Assembly: GCA_035533295.1 (NCBI GenBank)
Contig: DATLUA010000035.1
Span: 1-52,207, forward strand
DNA from: JAGWJU01 sp035533295
GTDB taxonomy: Bacteria; Elusimicrobiota; Elusimicrobia; UBA1565; UBA9628
Direction of reading: 5' to 3'
Length of the DNA: 52,207 nt
The notes beneath the pieces are model-generated. The model saw only the letters and a program-made list of their open reading frames with translations, had not been told where the DNA came from and ran no database searches. Numbering within the stretch: the first letter of the stretch is position 1; every line of letters begins with the position of its first letter. The position numbers were made by a program, and so were the translations under genes. This document shows, one piece after another, positions 6,231-13,959 of this stretch.

Positions 6231-8027
6231 ATGCCCCAAGCCGATTCGATCTCCGCGCTAGAAGGCGACTTGCGCGCCTTGCTGGGAGAAGCGCCTCGCC
6301 GACGCGTCATCCTGGTCATCGATGACAACGAGGACTATCGCACGTTGGTCCGCTCTTATCTCAAGGCGCATGCCTACGACGTTCTAGAAGCTCCGGACGG
6401 CGCCGCGGGGCTCGCGCTCATCAAGGACAAGCACCCGGATCTCGTCATCGTCGACTTCAACATGCCCCGCAAGAACGGCTACGAGCTCATCCAGGATGTC
6501 CGCAGCGTTTTCGAGACCCGCAAGATTCCCATCATCATGTTTTCCGGGGCCGCCAATCGGCCTCATATCAAGGATCTGGGCCTGGACATCTCGGAGTTCC
6601 TCGACAAGCCTGTTCCCAACAGCCGCCTCTTGGAAGCCGTCGGCAAGGTTCTGGGGGAACAGGGCCCGCGGGCGCCGGCGGCTCCGGACGCCGCGCCGGA
6701 AGTGCTCGCGCCGGAGCCCGCGGAAAAAGAAGCGGCGGAGGCTCCGGCCGAGGAGGAAAGCGAGGAGTCGTGGCTGGACTCCAACGAGAGCCTTGAGACG
6801 TTTCCCTTAGAGACGGAGGAGAAGCCGGCGGACGAGGCGCGAAACCTGGATATCCTCGCCAACGATTCGCCCATCATCACCCAGGTCAACAAGATTCTGC
6901 TCCGGGCGGTCAAGATGAAGGCCAGCGACATCCACATCGATCCGCAAGAAAAGCGGGTCAGCGTGCGCATGCGCCTGGACGGCGCGCTTAAGACCGTCTA
7001 CAGCCTCCCCATCGCCGTCCATCCCCGGCTTTCCGCCCGCGTCAAAATCATGTCGAACCTGGTGATCACGGAGCGCCGCCTTCCCCAAGACGGGCAATTC
7101 CGGGCGGTCATCAAGGGGCAGAAAATCGAGTTCCGCGTCAGCACGCTGCCCTCCATCTATGGGGAAAAAATCGTGATGCGCGTGCTGGGGCAAAGCAAGC
7201 TCAAGGGGAACATCGCCACGCTGGGCATGAGCCCGCGCGACCTCGCCTGCGTAGAAAAAGCGCTGCGCAGCCCGCACGGCCTCATCCTGGTCACCGGACC
7301 CACCGGCAGCGGGAAGACGACCAGCCTCTACACCATGATCGCGGCCTTGAACAATTCCGACGTCAACATCATGACCGCCGAGGATCCGGTGGAGTACCGC
7401 CTTCCTGGAATCACGCAGGTTCCCGTGCATCCGGCCATCGGGCTCACGTTCGAGCGCGCCCTGCGCGCCTTCCTTCGGCAGGACCCGGACATCATGCTGG
7501 TGGGTGAAATCCGCGACAAGGAGACGGCCGAAATCGCGATCAAGGCGTCGATCACGGGGCACCTCGTCTTGTCGACTCTGCACACCAACAGCGCGCCGGC
7601 CGCCGTGACCCGGCTCACCCACATGGGCGTCGCTCCCTATTTGGTCGCGGCCAGCGTCAAGCTCGTGGCGGCCCAGCGCCTGGTCAAACTCCTCTGCCCG
7701 GCCTGTAAAATCGCCTCGGCGCTCACGGACGAGGACAAAAGATTTTTCAGCGGGGAGGAAGCGGCGCTCATGAGGGAGATTTACCGCGGTCGGGGCTGCG
7801 CCAGGTGCCAGCAGGCCGGCTACGCCGGGCGGGCTCCCATTTTCGAGGTGATGCCGGTGCAGAGCTCGGCGATGCGCGAAGCGGTGTTCTCGGCCGGGAG
7901 CCCGGACGCGATCTCGGAGGCGGCCGTCAAGGAAGGCATGACCAGCCTGCGCCAGGCGGCCGTGGACATGGTGGCCCAAGGGCTCACCTCGCTGCCTGAA
8001 GCCTTGAAGCTCATCGTGGGGGAATGA
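6231..8027 (+). CDS. Receiver domain fused to GspE/PilB secretion ATPase
   Basis: A 598-residue fusion. Residues 25-142 form a response-regulator receiver (acidic pair DD31-32, phosphoacceptor D75 in IVDFNMP, lysine K126). Residues 145-205 are an Ala/Glu/Pro linker. Residues 206-598 form a GspE/PilB-type assembly ATPase: SDIHIDP, Walker A GPTGSGKTT at 356-364, Walker B DPDIMLVGE at 418-426, the histidine box HLVLSTLHTN, and a zinc site formed by CPAC (489-492) and CARC (523-526). It should power pilus or type II pseudopilus assembly at the inner membrane, with phosphorylation of the receiver as a likely switch. The N1 domain that normally docks to GspL/PilM-like partners is replaced by the receiver. 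No other T2SS genes are adjacent. Confidence 0.88.
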   Translation: MPQADSISALEGDLRALLGEAPRRRVILVIDDNEDYRTLVRSYLKAHAYDVLEAPDGAAGLALIKDKHPDLVIVDFNMPRKNGYELIQDVRSVFETRKIPIIMFSGAANRPHIKDLGLDISEFLDKPVPNSRLLEAVGKVLGEQGPRAPAAPDAAPEVLAPEPAEKEAAEAPAEEESEESWLDSNESLETFPLETEEKPADEARNLDILANDSPIITQVNKILLRAVKMKASDIHIDPQEKRVSVRMRLDGALKTVYSLPIAVHPRLSARVKIMSNLVITERRLPQDGQFRAVIKGQKIEFRVSTLPSIYGEKIVMRVLGQSKLKGNIATLGMSPRDLACVEKALRSPHGLILVTGPTGSGKTTSLYTMIAALNNSDVNIMTAEDPVEYRLPGITQVPVHPAIGLTFERALRAFLRQDPDIMLVGEIRDKETAEIAIKASITGHLVLSTLHTNSAPAAVTRLTHMGVAPYLVAASVKLVAAQRLVKLLCPACKIASALTDEDKRFFSGEEAALMREIYRGRGCARCQQAGYAGRAPIFEVMPVQSSAMREAVFSAGSPDAISEAAVKEGMTSLRQAAVDMVAQGLTSLPEALKLIVGE

Positions 8028-8028
8028 C

Positions 8029-8772
8029 ATGCCCGAACCATCCGTCGGCGCCCTGCCCGTGAATCTCTATGTCGCGGGCAGGCAGGCGATGCTCGAGTTC
8101 GACCTCGACGGCTATGCGAGGGCCGCGCCCCTGTTCCTGCTGGCCCTCGAATCCCGGCCGGAGGATGCGCTTGTTCACGGCGCCCTGGCCGAAACCTACG
8201 CCTTTTGGGGCAGCCGCCGGGAAAAAAACGGGCAGGAGTGCCTAAGCTATTACGGCCTTTGTTTCGAGGAGGCGCGCAAGGCGCTGGAGTTGGGGCCAGG
8301 CGTCGGCCAAACCCACCGCGCCATGGCCGTGGCCCTGCGCGCGGGCGTCATGGAGGACGCTGAGGCCGCAATCCGGGAGGCGGCGCGGGCCTGCGAGTTG
8401 AGCCCCTACGATGGGGAAAACTGCTGGGAGCTTTGGCGCGCCACGGGCTGCGATCCGCAAAATCCCCTCATCCAAAAGGCGCTCGATCTTTTCCCGAACC
8501 TGTGCGGGGCGCGCATCGATTTGGGAGTCGCCTTGTGCGAGCGCGACCGCCTCGACGAGGCGGAGCTCCACCTGCTCAAGGCGCTGGAAATCAACCCGAG
8601 AAATTCCCTGGCGCTCTATGATTTCGCCATGGTCAAGCTGAGAAAGGCCATGGTGGGCGAAGCGGGGCAAATCCTGAGCCGCGCGCTCGAGTTTTGCCCG
8701 GAAGATCCGCTGCTGCTCAGCGGCCTGGAGCTGGCCAAGGCCGAAAAGGGGGAACCGGCGGCCGCAGCCTGA
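8029..8772 (+). CDS. TPR repeat protein
   Basis: A 247-residue protein built mostly of helical TPR-like repeats. The clearest unit is about residues 165-230, with RIDLGVALCERDRLDEAELH and LKALEINPRNSLALYDFAMV, where the A-x-x-L/Y-x-P spacing of TPRs is visible. It has no signal peptide or membrane segment, so it is cytoplasmic. Its ATG lies 1 base after the stop of the receiver-ATPase gene and its stop is 2 bases before the kinase ATG, so it belongs to the same operon. It is probably an adaptor for the signalling or assembly complex; the partner is not known. Confidence 0.8.
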   Translation: MPEPSVGALPVNLYVAGRQAMLEFDLDGYARAAPLFLLALESRPEDALVHGALAETYAFWGSRREKNGQECLSYYGLCFEEARKALELGPGVGQTHRAMAVALRAGVMEDAEAAIREAARACELSPYDGENCWELWRATGCDPQNPLIQKALDLFPNLCGARIDLGVALCERDRLDEAELHLLKALEINPRNSLALYDFAMVKLRKAMVGEAGQILSRALEFCPEDPLLLSGLELAKAEKGEPAAAA

Positions 8773-8774
8773 TT

Positions 8775-10565
8775 ATGACCGAGCAAAAAACAGCGCAAAG
8801 GCAGTCGGGCCTGGCCTTTCTCAAGCTGCTCGGGCAGGCGGCCCAGGAGGCTTCCCTCTACCGGTCGAGCCACCCCATGGCCGTGGCCGCCTTGGGAGAG
8901 GCGTATAAGGCGTTCGAGGGGCTGGTCTCCGAGATGACTCCGGCCTCCGTGACGGTGGCTTTGGCGCAGGACCGGTGGCTGATCAATTCGGACAACGTGG
9001 CCTCGACGAGCCAGGCGCCCGAGATATTAAAGGCCATCTACCTCAACCACGGCATCGGCAGCCTGACCTTCCTGCGCGGCGCCAAGCTCTACGAGTTCAC
9101 GGCACTGTGCGAACTGGCGGCGGCGCCCAAAAACGGCGGGGGAGGCTTTCTGGCCGATTATCTCAAGCAGCGGGGCGTGCGCAATATCCGCCCGGACGAC
9201 GCCGTCTACACCAGGTCCCAGGCGCGCCATAAGCCGGCCGAGCCGGGCGAGGCCGAGGGCCGGGATGGTCAGGGCAAGAGCCAGGCCCAGGAGCGCGGCG
9301 GCGGCTTTGTCCCGCTGCTCAAGGGCTTGGTCGAAGGCGCCGTGAGCGATCCGCGGGAGCGCGCGCGCGTTTACGCGGACGCGCTCAAGACGATCAAGGA
9401 GGCCTTGGATCGGCAGGCGGCCCTGGCGACGCGGTCGCTGGAACAGGAGAAGGAAAAGGTTTCCATGGAGCAGGGGCGCGCCGAGCGGGTCCTGAGCGCC
9501 GCGGCCGAGGGGAAGGTCATCGTCGACCGCCAAGGCAACGTCCTGATGATGAATCCCGCGGCGGAGGAAATTTCGGGAAAGAGCCTGGCCGAAATCGCGG
9601 GCAAGCCGCTCGCCGAGGCGGTCAAACCCGACGAGCAGATGCTGGCCATCTCGGCCGACCTGGACTTGAAGCCGGGGCGCCCCTTGTCCGAGACGGTCCC
9701 CCTGCTCGCCGAGGCCATGGTCGAGCGCGCGATCCGGCGCTCGGTGGCCATCGTCCACGACGAGGCCGGCCGCGTGGTGGGCACTTACGCCGCCCTCCCC
9801 GACGCCGCCAAGTTCAAGGAGGCGCAGAAGCTCCAGGAGGAGTTCGTTTCGCGCATCACCCACGAGCTCAACGCGCCGCTGACCTCCATCTCCTCCGCCC
9901 TCGAACTGATGGAGGAAAGCCTGGGAAGCCGCCTGGGCCCGGAGGAATCCGAATATCTGGCCATCTGCGTGCGCAATTCGCGGCGCCTGCACGAGATGAT
10001 CGACGAAGTGCTTGATTTCTCCAGAATCGAATCGGGGGGCTTGAGCGTCCGGCTCGCCCCGTGCGTCCTGGCGCCGGTGATGCGCGAGACGGTGCAGGGG
10101 CTCGCGCCATGGGCCAGAAAAAAGGAGGTGTCCTTGACGGCCGCGCCGGTCGACGCGCGGCTTACCCCGGTCCTGGCCGACCGGGCCCGTGTGCTGCAAA
10201 TCCTGACCAATCTCGCGTCCAACGCGATCAAGTCGACCGCGCCCGGCGGGACAATCGAACTTTCCGCCTGCCGGGGCGATCAAAGCCGCTTCTGGAGCGC
10301 CGTTGTGTCGGTGCGCGACACAGGCTGCGGAATCGCCGCGGAGAACCTGAATAAAATTTTTGAAAAGTTCGTTCAGTTGGACGATCCCCAGGGACGGCGT
10401 GAGGGAATCGGGCTGGGGCTTTCCATTGTCAGGGATCTGGTCCGGTCGCAGGGCGGAAGCGTCTGGGCCGAGAGTCAATTAGGGCGGGGCTCCGCCTTCT
10501 ACTTCACGCTGCCGCTGGCCGGAGCCCCGGCCGCCCAGGAGGCGCTATGGATGAAAAACCCTTGA
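8775..10565 (+). CDS. PAS-containing sensor histidine kinase
   Basis: A 596-residue soluble kinase with no membrane segment. Residues 10-150 form a helical N-terminal domain of the kind also seen in front of HD-GYP proteins. After a charged linker, a coiled-coil-like helix (195-235) leads into a PAS domain (about 238-340, start MEQGRAERVLSAAAEGKVIV). HisKA follows with the phospho-accepting H363 in RITHELNAPL. The HATPase domain shows the N box (N479, N483), G1 DTGCGI at 515-520 and G2 GIGLGLSIV at 544-552. It overlaps the next gene, a response regulator, by 19 bases. The same operon encodes a receiver-GspE fusion, so both the orphan-looking receiver and the ATPase receiver are possible phosphotransfer targets. 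Confidence 0.88.
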   Translation: MTEQKTAQRQSGLAFLKLLGQAAQEASLYRSSHPMAVAALGEAYKAFEGLVSEMTPASVTVALAQDRWLINSDNVASTSQAPEILKAIYLNHGIGSLTFLRGAKLYEFTALCELAAAPKNGGGGFLADYLKQRGVRNIRPDDAVYTRSQARHKPAEPGEAEGRDGQGKSQAQERGGGFVPLLKGLVEGAVSDPRERARVYADALKTIKEALDRQAALATRSLEQEKEKVSMEQGRAERVLSAAAEGKVIVDRQGNVLMMNPAAEEISGKSLAEIAGKPLAEAVKPDEQMLAISADLDLKPGRPLSETVPLLAEAMVERAIRRSVAIVHDEAGRVVGTYAALPDAAKFKEAQKLQEEFVSRITHELNAPLTSISSALELMEESLGSRLGPEESEYLAICVRNSRRLHEMIDEVLDFSRIESGGLSVRLAPCVLAPVMRETVQGLAPWARKKEVSLTAAPVDARLTPVLADRARVLQILTNLASNAIKSTAPGGTIELSACRGDQSRFWSAVVSVRDTGCGIAAENLNKIFEKFVQLDDPQGRREGIGLGLSIVRDLVRSQGGSVWAESQLGRGSAFYFTLPLAGAPAAQEALWMKNP

Positions 10566-11299
10566 ACCTTCTTTTGATCGAGGATGATCCCAACGACGTC
10601 CTCCTCATCAAATATTTCTTGGCTGAAAAAGGATCCGGCCGGCCCATGAAGATTACGGCCGCCGCGACCCTCGAAAAGGGACGCGGGCTCTTGGAGGAGC
10701 AGTCTTTCGACGCGGCGATAGTGGACCTGGGCCTGCCCGACAGCCGCGGCATAGGCTCCCTGCTCAGCATCCGCGCGCGCAGCCCGGAGCTGCCGGTCAT
10801 CGTGCTCACCGCGCTCCGCGACGAGTCCGTCGCGCTCGAGGCGCTGGCCTTGGGAGCGCAGGACTACCTGATCAAGGGGATGATCAACGATTATTTTCTA
10901 AGAAGGGCGATTGTCCACGCCATCGAAAGGGCGCGGCAGGCGGCGCAGTTCGAAAACGTGCTCGCGCAGGATCCCGACGGCAAGATCATCGTCAACGCGA
11001 AAGGAGCCATCTGCTACGCCAATGCCGCCGCCGAGTCTTTTTTAGGCCGCCGGGGGGAATATCTGCTGGGCCGGCCCCTGCCCTATGCCTTGCCGGCGGA
11101 AGGCGCCGCGGAAGTCAAGACCATCAAGTCGGGCGCGGAGGAAAAGCGCGTCGAGATCAGCGCGGCGCTCATTCGCTGGCGAAAAGCGACGGTCCGGCTC
11201 GCCACGCTGAGGGAAATCAAGCCCGCCGGCCATGCCCGGAAAACCCGCCGCCGCGGGGCGCTTGCCCGCGACGGGGCGGATTATTCCGGCGCCAACTGA
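10547..11299 (+). CDS. Response regulator with C-terminal PAS-like domain
   Basis: A 250-residue protein. The receiver occupies residues 6-125: acidic residues in IEDDPND, phosphoacceptor D60 in IVDLGLPD, and the conserved lysine in YLIKG. Residues 130-215 look like a PAS fold (GKIIVNAKGAICYANAAAES, then VEISAALIRW). The remaining tail is basic and has no DNA-binding or enzymatic domain. Such receiver-PAS proteins often act as phosphorelay intermediates. It overlaps the kinase gene by 19 bases, so the two are a cognate pair. Confidence 0.82.
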   Translation: MDEKPLNLLLIEDDPNDVLLIKYFLAEKGSGRPMKITAAATLEKGRGLLEEQSFDAAIVDLGLPDSRGIGSLLSIRARSPELPVIVLTALRDESVALEALALGAQDYLIKGMINDYFLRRAIVHAIERARQAAQFENVLAQDPDGKIIVNAKGAICYANAAAESFLGRRGEYLLGRPLPYALPAEGAAEVKTIKSGAEEKRVEISAALIRWRKATVRLATLREIKPAGHARKTRRRGALARDGADYSGAN

Positions 11300-11395
11300 G
11301 GAAAATCCGGCCGCCCGTCCGTGGGCTCTCGTTAAAAGCTAAAATACCCAATCAGTTGAACCTGGCCGGGAAGAAAAAACTCGGAATCCGTCCTT

Positions 11396-11413
11396 CGGCG
11401 CGCGGAGGCGCCG
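11396..11413 (+). promoter_or_regulatory. Hairpin exposing/sequestering the RRM gene ribosome site
   Basis: A perfect 6-bp stem (CGGCGC/GCGCCG) whose 6-base loop plus stem edge carries GGAGG at 11404-11408, the only Shine-Dalgarno-like sequence before the ATG at 11421. A temperature- or protein-sensitive control of translation is possible because the gene encodes a cold-shock-type RRM protein; this is inference. Confidence 0.4.
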
Positions 11414-11420
11414 CTTTAAA

Positions 11421-12044
11421 ATGACTAACAATTTATTCGTCGGCGGTTTTCCCTACGAAACGACCGAGACGGAGCTTTCCAGGCTGTTCCGAGCCTGCGG
11501 CACGGTCCGCGGCGTAAGCATCCTCTTGGAGCGGGGGACCGGCCGCTCCCGAGGACTGGCCTTCGTTGAGATGTCCACGGAGGCCGAGGCGCGCTCGGCG
11601 ATCGGCAAGCTCAACGGCTCGACGCTGGGCTCGCGCCGGATATTCGTGAGCGAGGCGCGCCCACGAGAAAGGCGGCCGGATGATTTAGCCGGCAAGCCCG
11701 GCTTCGTGGAGCGGCGCTCCGGGAAGGACCGGCGCCGGGCGGACGAAAGCCGGCGGGAAGGGTCTTTCAAGCCCAAAAAGCGCTGGGGGAATAAACCGGG
11801 TTTTGCCGGCAAAAAGGAATGGAAGAAACGCCCCGCTTTCGGCGGCCCCAAAAAGGATTGGAGCGCGAAGCCCGGAGCCGGCGGCGATAAGCGCAAAGAG
11901 TTCGGCGGCAAGAAGAAATGGAAGCCCGGCGCAAGCCATGCCGCGGCGCCGCGCTCTCATGGGCACGCTCGGCCAAATTCAGATTCGGCGCGAAGACCTG
12001 GAAAGGCCGGTCCGGAAGATCGAGCGCGAAAGCGTTGGGCTTGA
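11421..12044 (+). CDS. RRM RNA-binding protein with basic tail
   Basis: A 207-residue protein. Residues 1-80 form one RRM with RNP2 LFVGGF (5-10) and RNP1 RGLAFVEM (44-51), like the cold-induced Rbp proteins of cyanobacteria and other bacteria. The tail of about 125 residues is very rich in K, R, G and P, with irregular repeats of the type KKRWGNKPG, KKEWKKRP and KKDWSAKPG, resembling RGG-like disordered tails that bind RNA nonspecifically. Most bacterial RRM proteins have a tail half this long. The last 40 residues have a different composition and end exactly where foreign-looking sequence begins, so the C-terminus may be altered by insertion of the mobile element. Confidence 0.82.
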   Translation: MTNNLFVGGFPYETTETELSRLFRACGTVRGVSILLERGTGRSRGLAFVEMSTEAEARSAIGKLNGSTLGSRRIFVSEARPRERRPDDLAGKPGFVERRSGKDRRRADESRREGSFKPKKRWGNKPGFAGKKEWKKRPAFGGPKKDWSAKPGAGGDKRKEFGGKKKWKPGASHAAAPRSHGHARPNSDSARRPGKAGPEDRARKRWA

Positions 12045-12515
12045 GACTCGGCGAAAAAAATCTGGCTGCCCGAGTCCGACGCCCATCAAAACTTTTTCCC
12101 GCTTTTATTCGAGTTTCCATTCGGCATCCTCAACGTCCGGAAAGGACAGAAGGCGCTCCTGCCCGAGGAGGAGTACCGCGCAAGCCGCCAAGCGCGAGTC
12201 CGTCTGCCCAAAGTTCCGTCGGTTCGCACCAGGCTTCAGTCGGCGATGGAGTGGCAGAGGCGCCTTAGCGCTGAACCTGGGCTCACCCGCGCGGGTCTCG
12301 CGCTCCAGATCGGGATAAACCCAACACGTCTGACGCAAATCCTGAACCTCCTGAACCTCGCGCCGCAGATAAGGCATTACGTCCTGTCGATGCCCGCGAC
12401 TGTTGGACGAAGTGCGGTCTCGGAGCGTTGGCTAAGGAATTTGGCGCGAAGCAATGACTTCGCTCTTCAGATCGTAGCATTTCGGCGGCTCCAGCGCACT
12501 ATAGGCAGCCGATAG
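12045..12515 (+). pseudogene. Recombinase-associated HTH protein, 5'-truncated
   Basis: The reading frame of the RRM gene stays open after its stop and encodes protein-like sequence to 12515. There is no ATG, GTG or TTG before 12246, so the full coding potential from about 12090 has no start; the piece from ATG 12246 would be 89 residues. The core (QRRLSAEPGLTRAGLALQIG then PTRLTQILNLLNLAPQIRHY) is a ParB-like helix-turn-helix of a kind often found beside large serine recombinases. The upstream part (FPFGILNVRKGQ, RVRLPKVP) also fits that family. I read it as the truncated leftmost gene of the mobile element. It converges with the next minus-strand gene and overlaps it by 17 bases. Confidence 0.5.
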
Positions 12516-13959
12516 CCCATGAGGCATAGGCTGCCCCTGCCTGCCAAATGCCAAAGCACGCAAAGTCGTACTGATCCTGGAGAACCTCCCGTGCCCCGGA
12601 CTCGAACGCCAGGTCTCCCGCCGCCTTTACACCTTGATAGGCCTCAAGGTAAGGACTAAGGTACATGGCGAAGAGGACTCTGTGTGCCACGAATTCGGTG
12701 GAAGACGCAAACCAGCGGCTTTCTGACTCGCGAAGGTTGCTAAGGAGCCGCTGGATGTGGCGGCGCAGCCATGCCTCGCCTTTCTCCTTAAAGAACTCAA
12801 CGACAGCGGATTGAAATGTAGCACGTGCCACCGTAGTGATTGATTCTGAGCTCCTCAGCCTAGAACGCAGCCGCTGCTTCCAGACCCGGAAGCTCTCCCT
12901 CAAGAACACGTCAAGAGACGTGTTGCGGCACCCCGTTGAATGGAGCCCGTTTAGAATCTCGCGGGCCTCGTTGTCGTGCTCCAACATGTCCCCTGGCGAG
13001 AAGTTTCTGACAAGCAGGGCGATCTCCTCCGAAGTGACTCCATGGAGAGACTGCCCGAGCGCGAACCAAAGGAGCGGGTGGCGGGAAGGGAATTGCCCGA
13101 AGTGCGTGCACATCTGCCGCCAGCCATCGTCGTCGCAGGAAAGTGTCCGGATCAAATTAGAAAAATGGTCTGCCACGAAGCCGCTTGCAGGACGGCCGCG
13201 TCCTCTCGAAATCAACTCCAGGGCGTGTAGTTTGATCAAAAAGGCGTGGCTGCGGGACGCAACTTCGACCAGTTGCGGGAATGGAAGTGCCCTAAGGCAG
13301 GCATGGACGACAAGAAACTCCTTGTTCGCCCTGGCATCCAGATGCGTCGCGAATTCGGATGGAGCGGCCTTGGCCGAAAGAGCGGCGCAGTACTCGACCA
13401 TAGGCTGCGTCGGAATACCCCGGCCGCGATCAAGCTTGTCGAGAAACTCCACAATGCCGCGATAGTCCCTGCTCACAAGTGCCTTGCGAAACCCCTCGGC
13501 CCAGTCTCGTTCGTGCTGCGGCGCTTTCTGTGGGATGTCCATTCGGATTTGAATTCCCTGGACGACCTTGAGGATTTGCGGGACGTTTTCAGCGGATATC
13601 TCGAGATGCGGAAGAAGGACCTCGAAAAGTTCGCCGGCTGGATTATCAATGCCGTGAAGAACAAGGAGCGCTCGAAGGAGGGATGCGATAGAGCCCCTTG
13701 CGCCATTTATGACAGCCGAGACCGAAGTCGCGGCCGTATCAATGTCTGCTTGCGACGGTAGCGCGAGAGCCGGAAGCATGACGCGCCTCAGTTCAGGGGT
13801 TATCTGGCCTCGAACCTCATTGAGAAAAGCGGATGGATCTCCGGTAACAATCTCCGCGACCGTCCCTGGTCTCTGGATCAGGTTCTGTATCGCTGGATTC
13901 GGGGAAGTGGTTCTGGCTACGGCGACCATTCCCTCTATTCCCGTTCTTGCTGAAATCAT
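12499..13959 (-). CDS. Unknown helical protein, last gene of the defence operon
   Basis: A 486-residue protein I do not recognise. It is predicted mostly alpha-helical by composition, with repeated short leucine-rich amphipathic segments (for example SIASLLRALLVLHG, LRALPFPQLVEVAS, LIKLHALELISRGR), which would suit a HEAT/ARM-like or scaffold fold. There is no signal peptide, no membrane helix and no nucleotide-binding motif. ATG at 13959 is chosen because it overlaps the stop of the upstream PLD-like gene in an ATGA junction. That coupling implies the two proteins are made in fixed ratio and probably interact. The start could be further upstream within the other gene, but the coupled ATG is far more typical. 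Confidence 0.7.
   Translation of the reverse strand: MISARTGIEGMVAVARTTSPNPAIQNLIQRPGTVAEIVTGDPSAFLNEVRGQITPELRRVMLPALALPSQADIDTAATSVSAVINGARGSIASLLRALLVLHGIDNPAGELFEVLLPHLEISAENVPQILKVVQGIQIRMDIPQKAPQHERDWAEGFRKALVSRDYRGIVEFLDKLDRGRGIPTQPMVEYCAALSAKAAPSEFATHLDARANKEFLVVHACLRALPFPQLVEVASRSHAFLIKLHALELISRGRGRPASGFVADHFSNLIRTLSCDDDGWRQMCTHFGQFPSRHPLLWFALGQSLHGVTSEEIALLVRNFSPGDMLEHDNEAREILNGLHSTGCRNTSLDVFLRESFRVWKQRLRSRLRSSESITTVARATFQSAVVEFFKEKGEAWLRRHIQRLLSNLRESESRWFASSTEFVAHRVLFAMYLSPYLEAYQGVKAAGDLAFESGAREVLQDQYDFACFGIWQAGAAYASWAIGCL
12504..12535. terminator. Inverted repeat between convergent genes
   Basis: GGCAGCC (12504-12510) and GGCTGCC (12529-12535) are perfect inverted arms, extended inwards by ATaGCC/GGCAT pairing. 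It lies where the truncated HTH frame and the last gene of the defence operon converge and overlap. There is no U-tract, so a bidirectional terminator is only one reading; it could also be a recombination-related dyad at the element end. Confidence 0.4.

Noticed and set aside
12045..12245. Possible stop-codon readthrough from the RRM gene into the HTH frame
   Set aside because: The two frames coincide, but the sequences have unrelated character and the junction matches the expected left end of the mobile element, so a fusion by insertion is simpler.
12588..12640. tRNA-like GGACTCGAAC sequence
   Set aside because: It is inside a coding frame, lacks a matching cloverleaf and has no acceptor stem.
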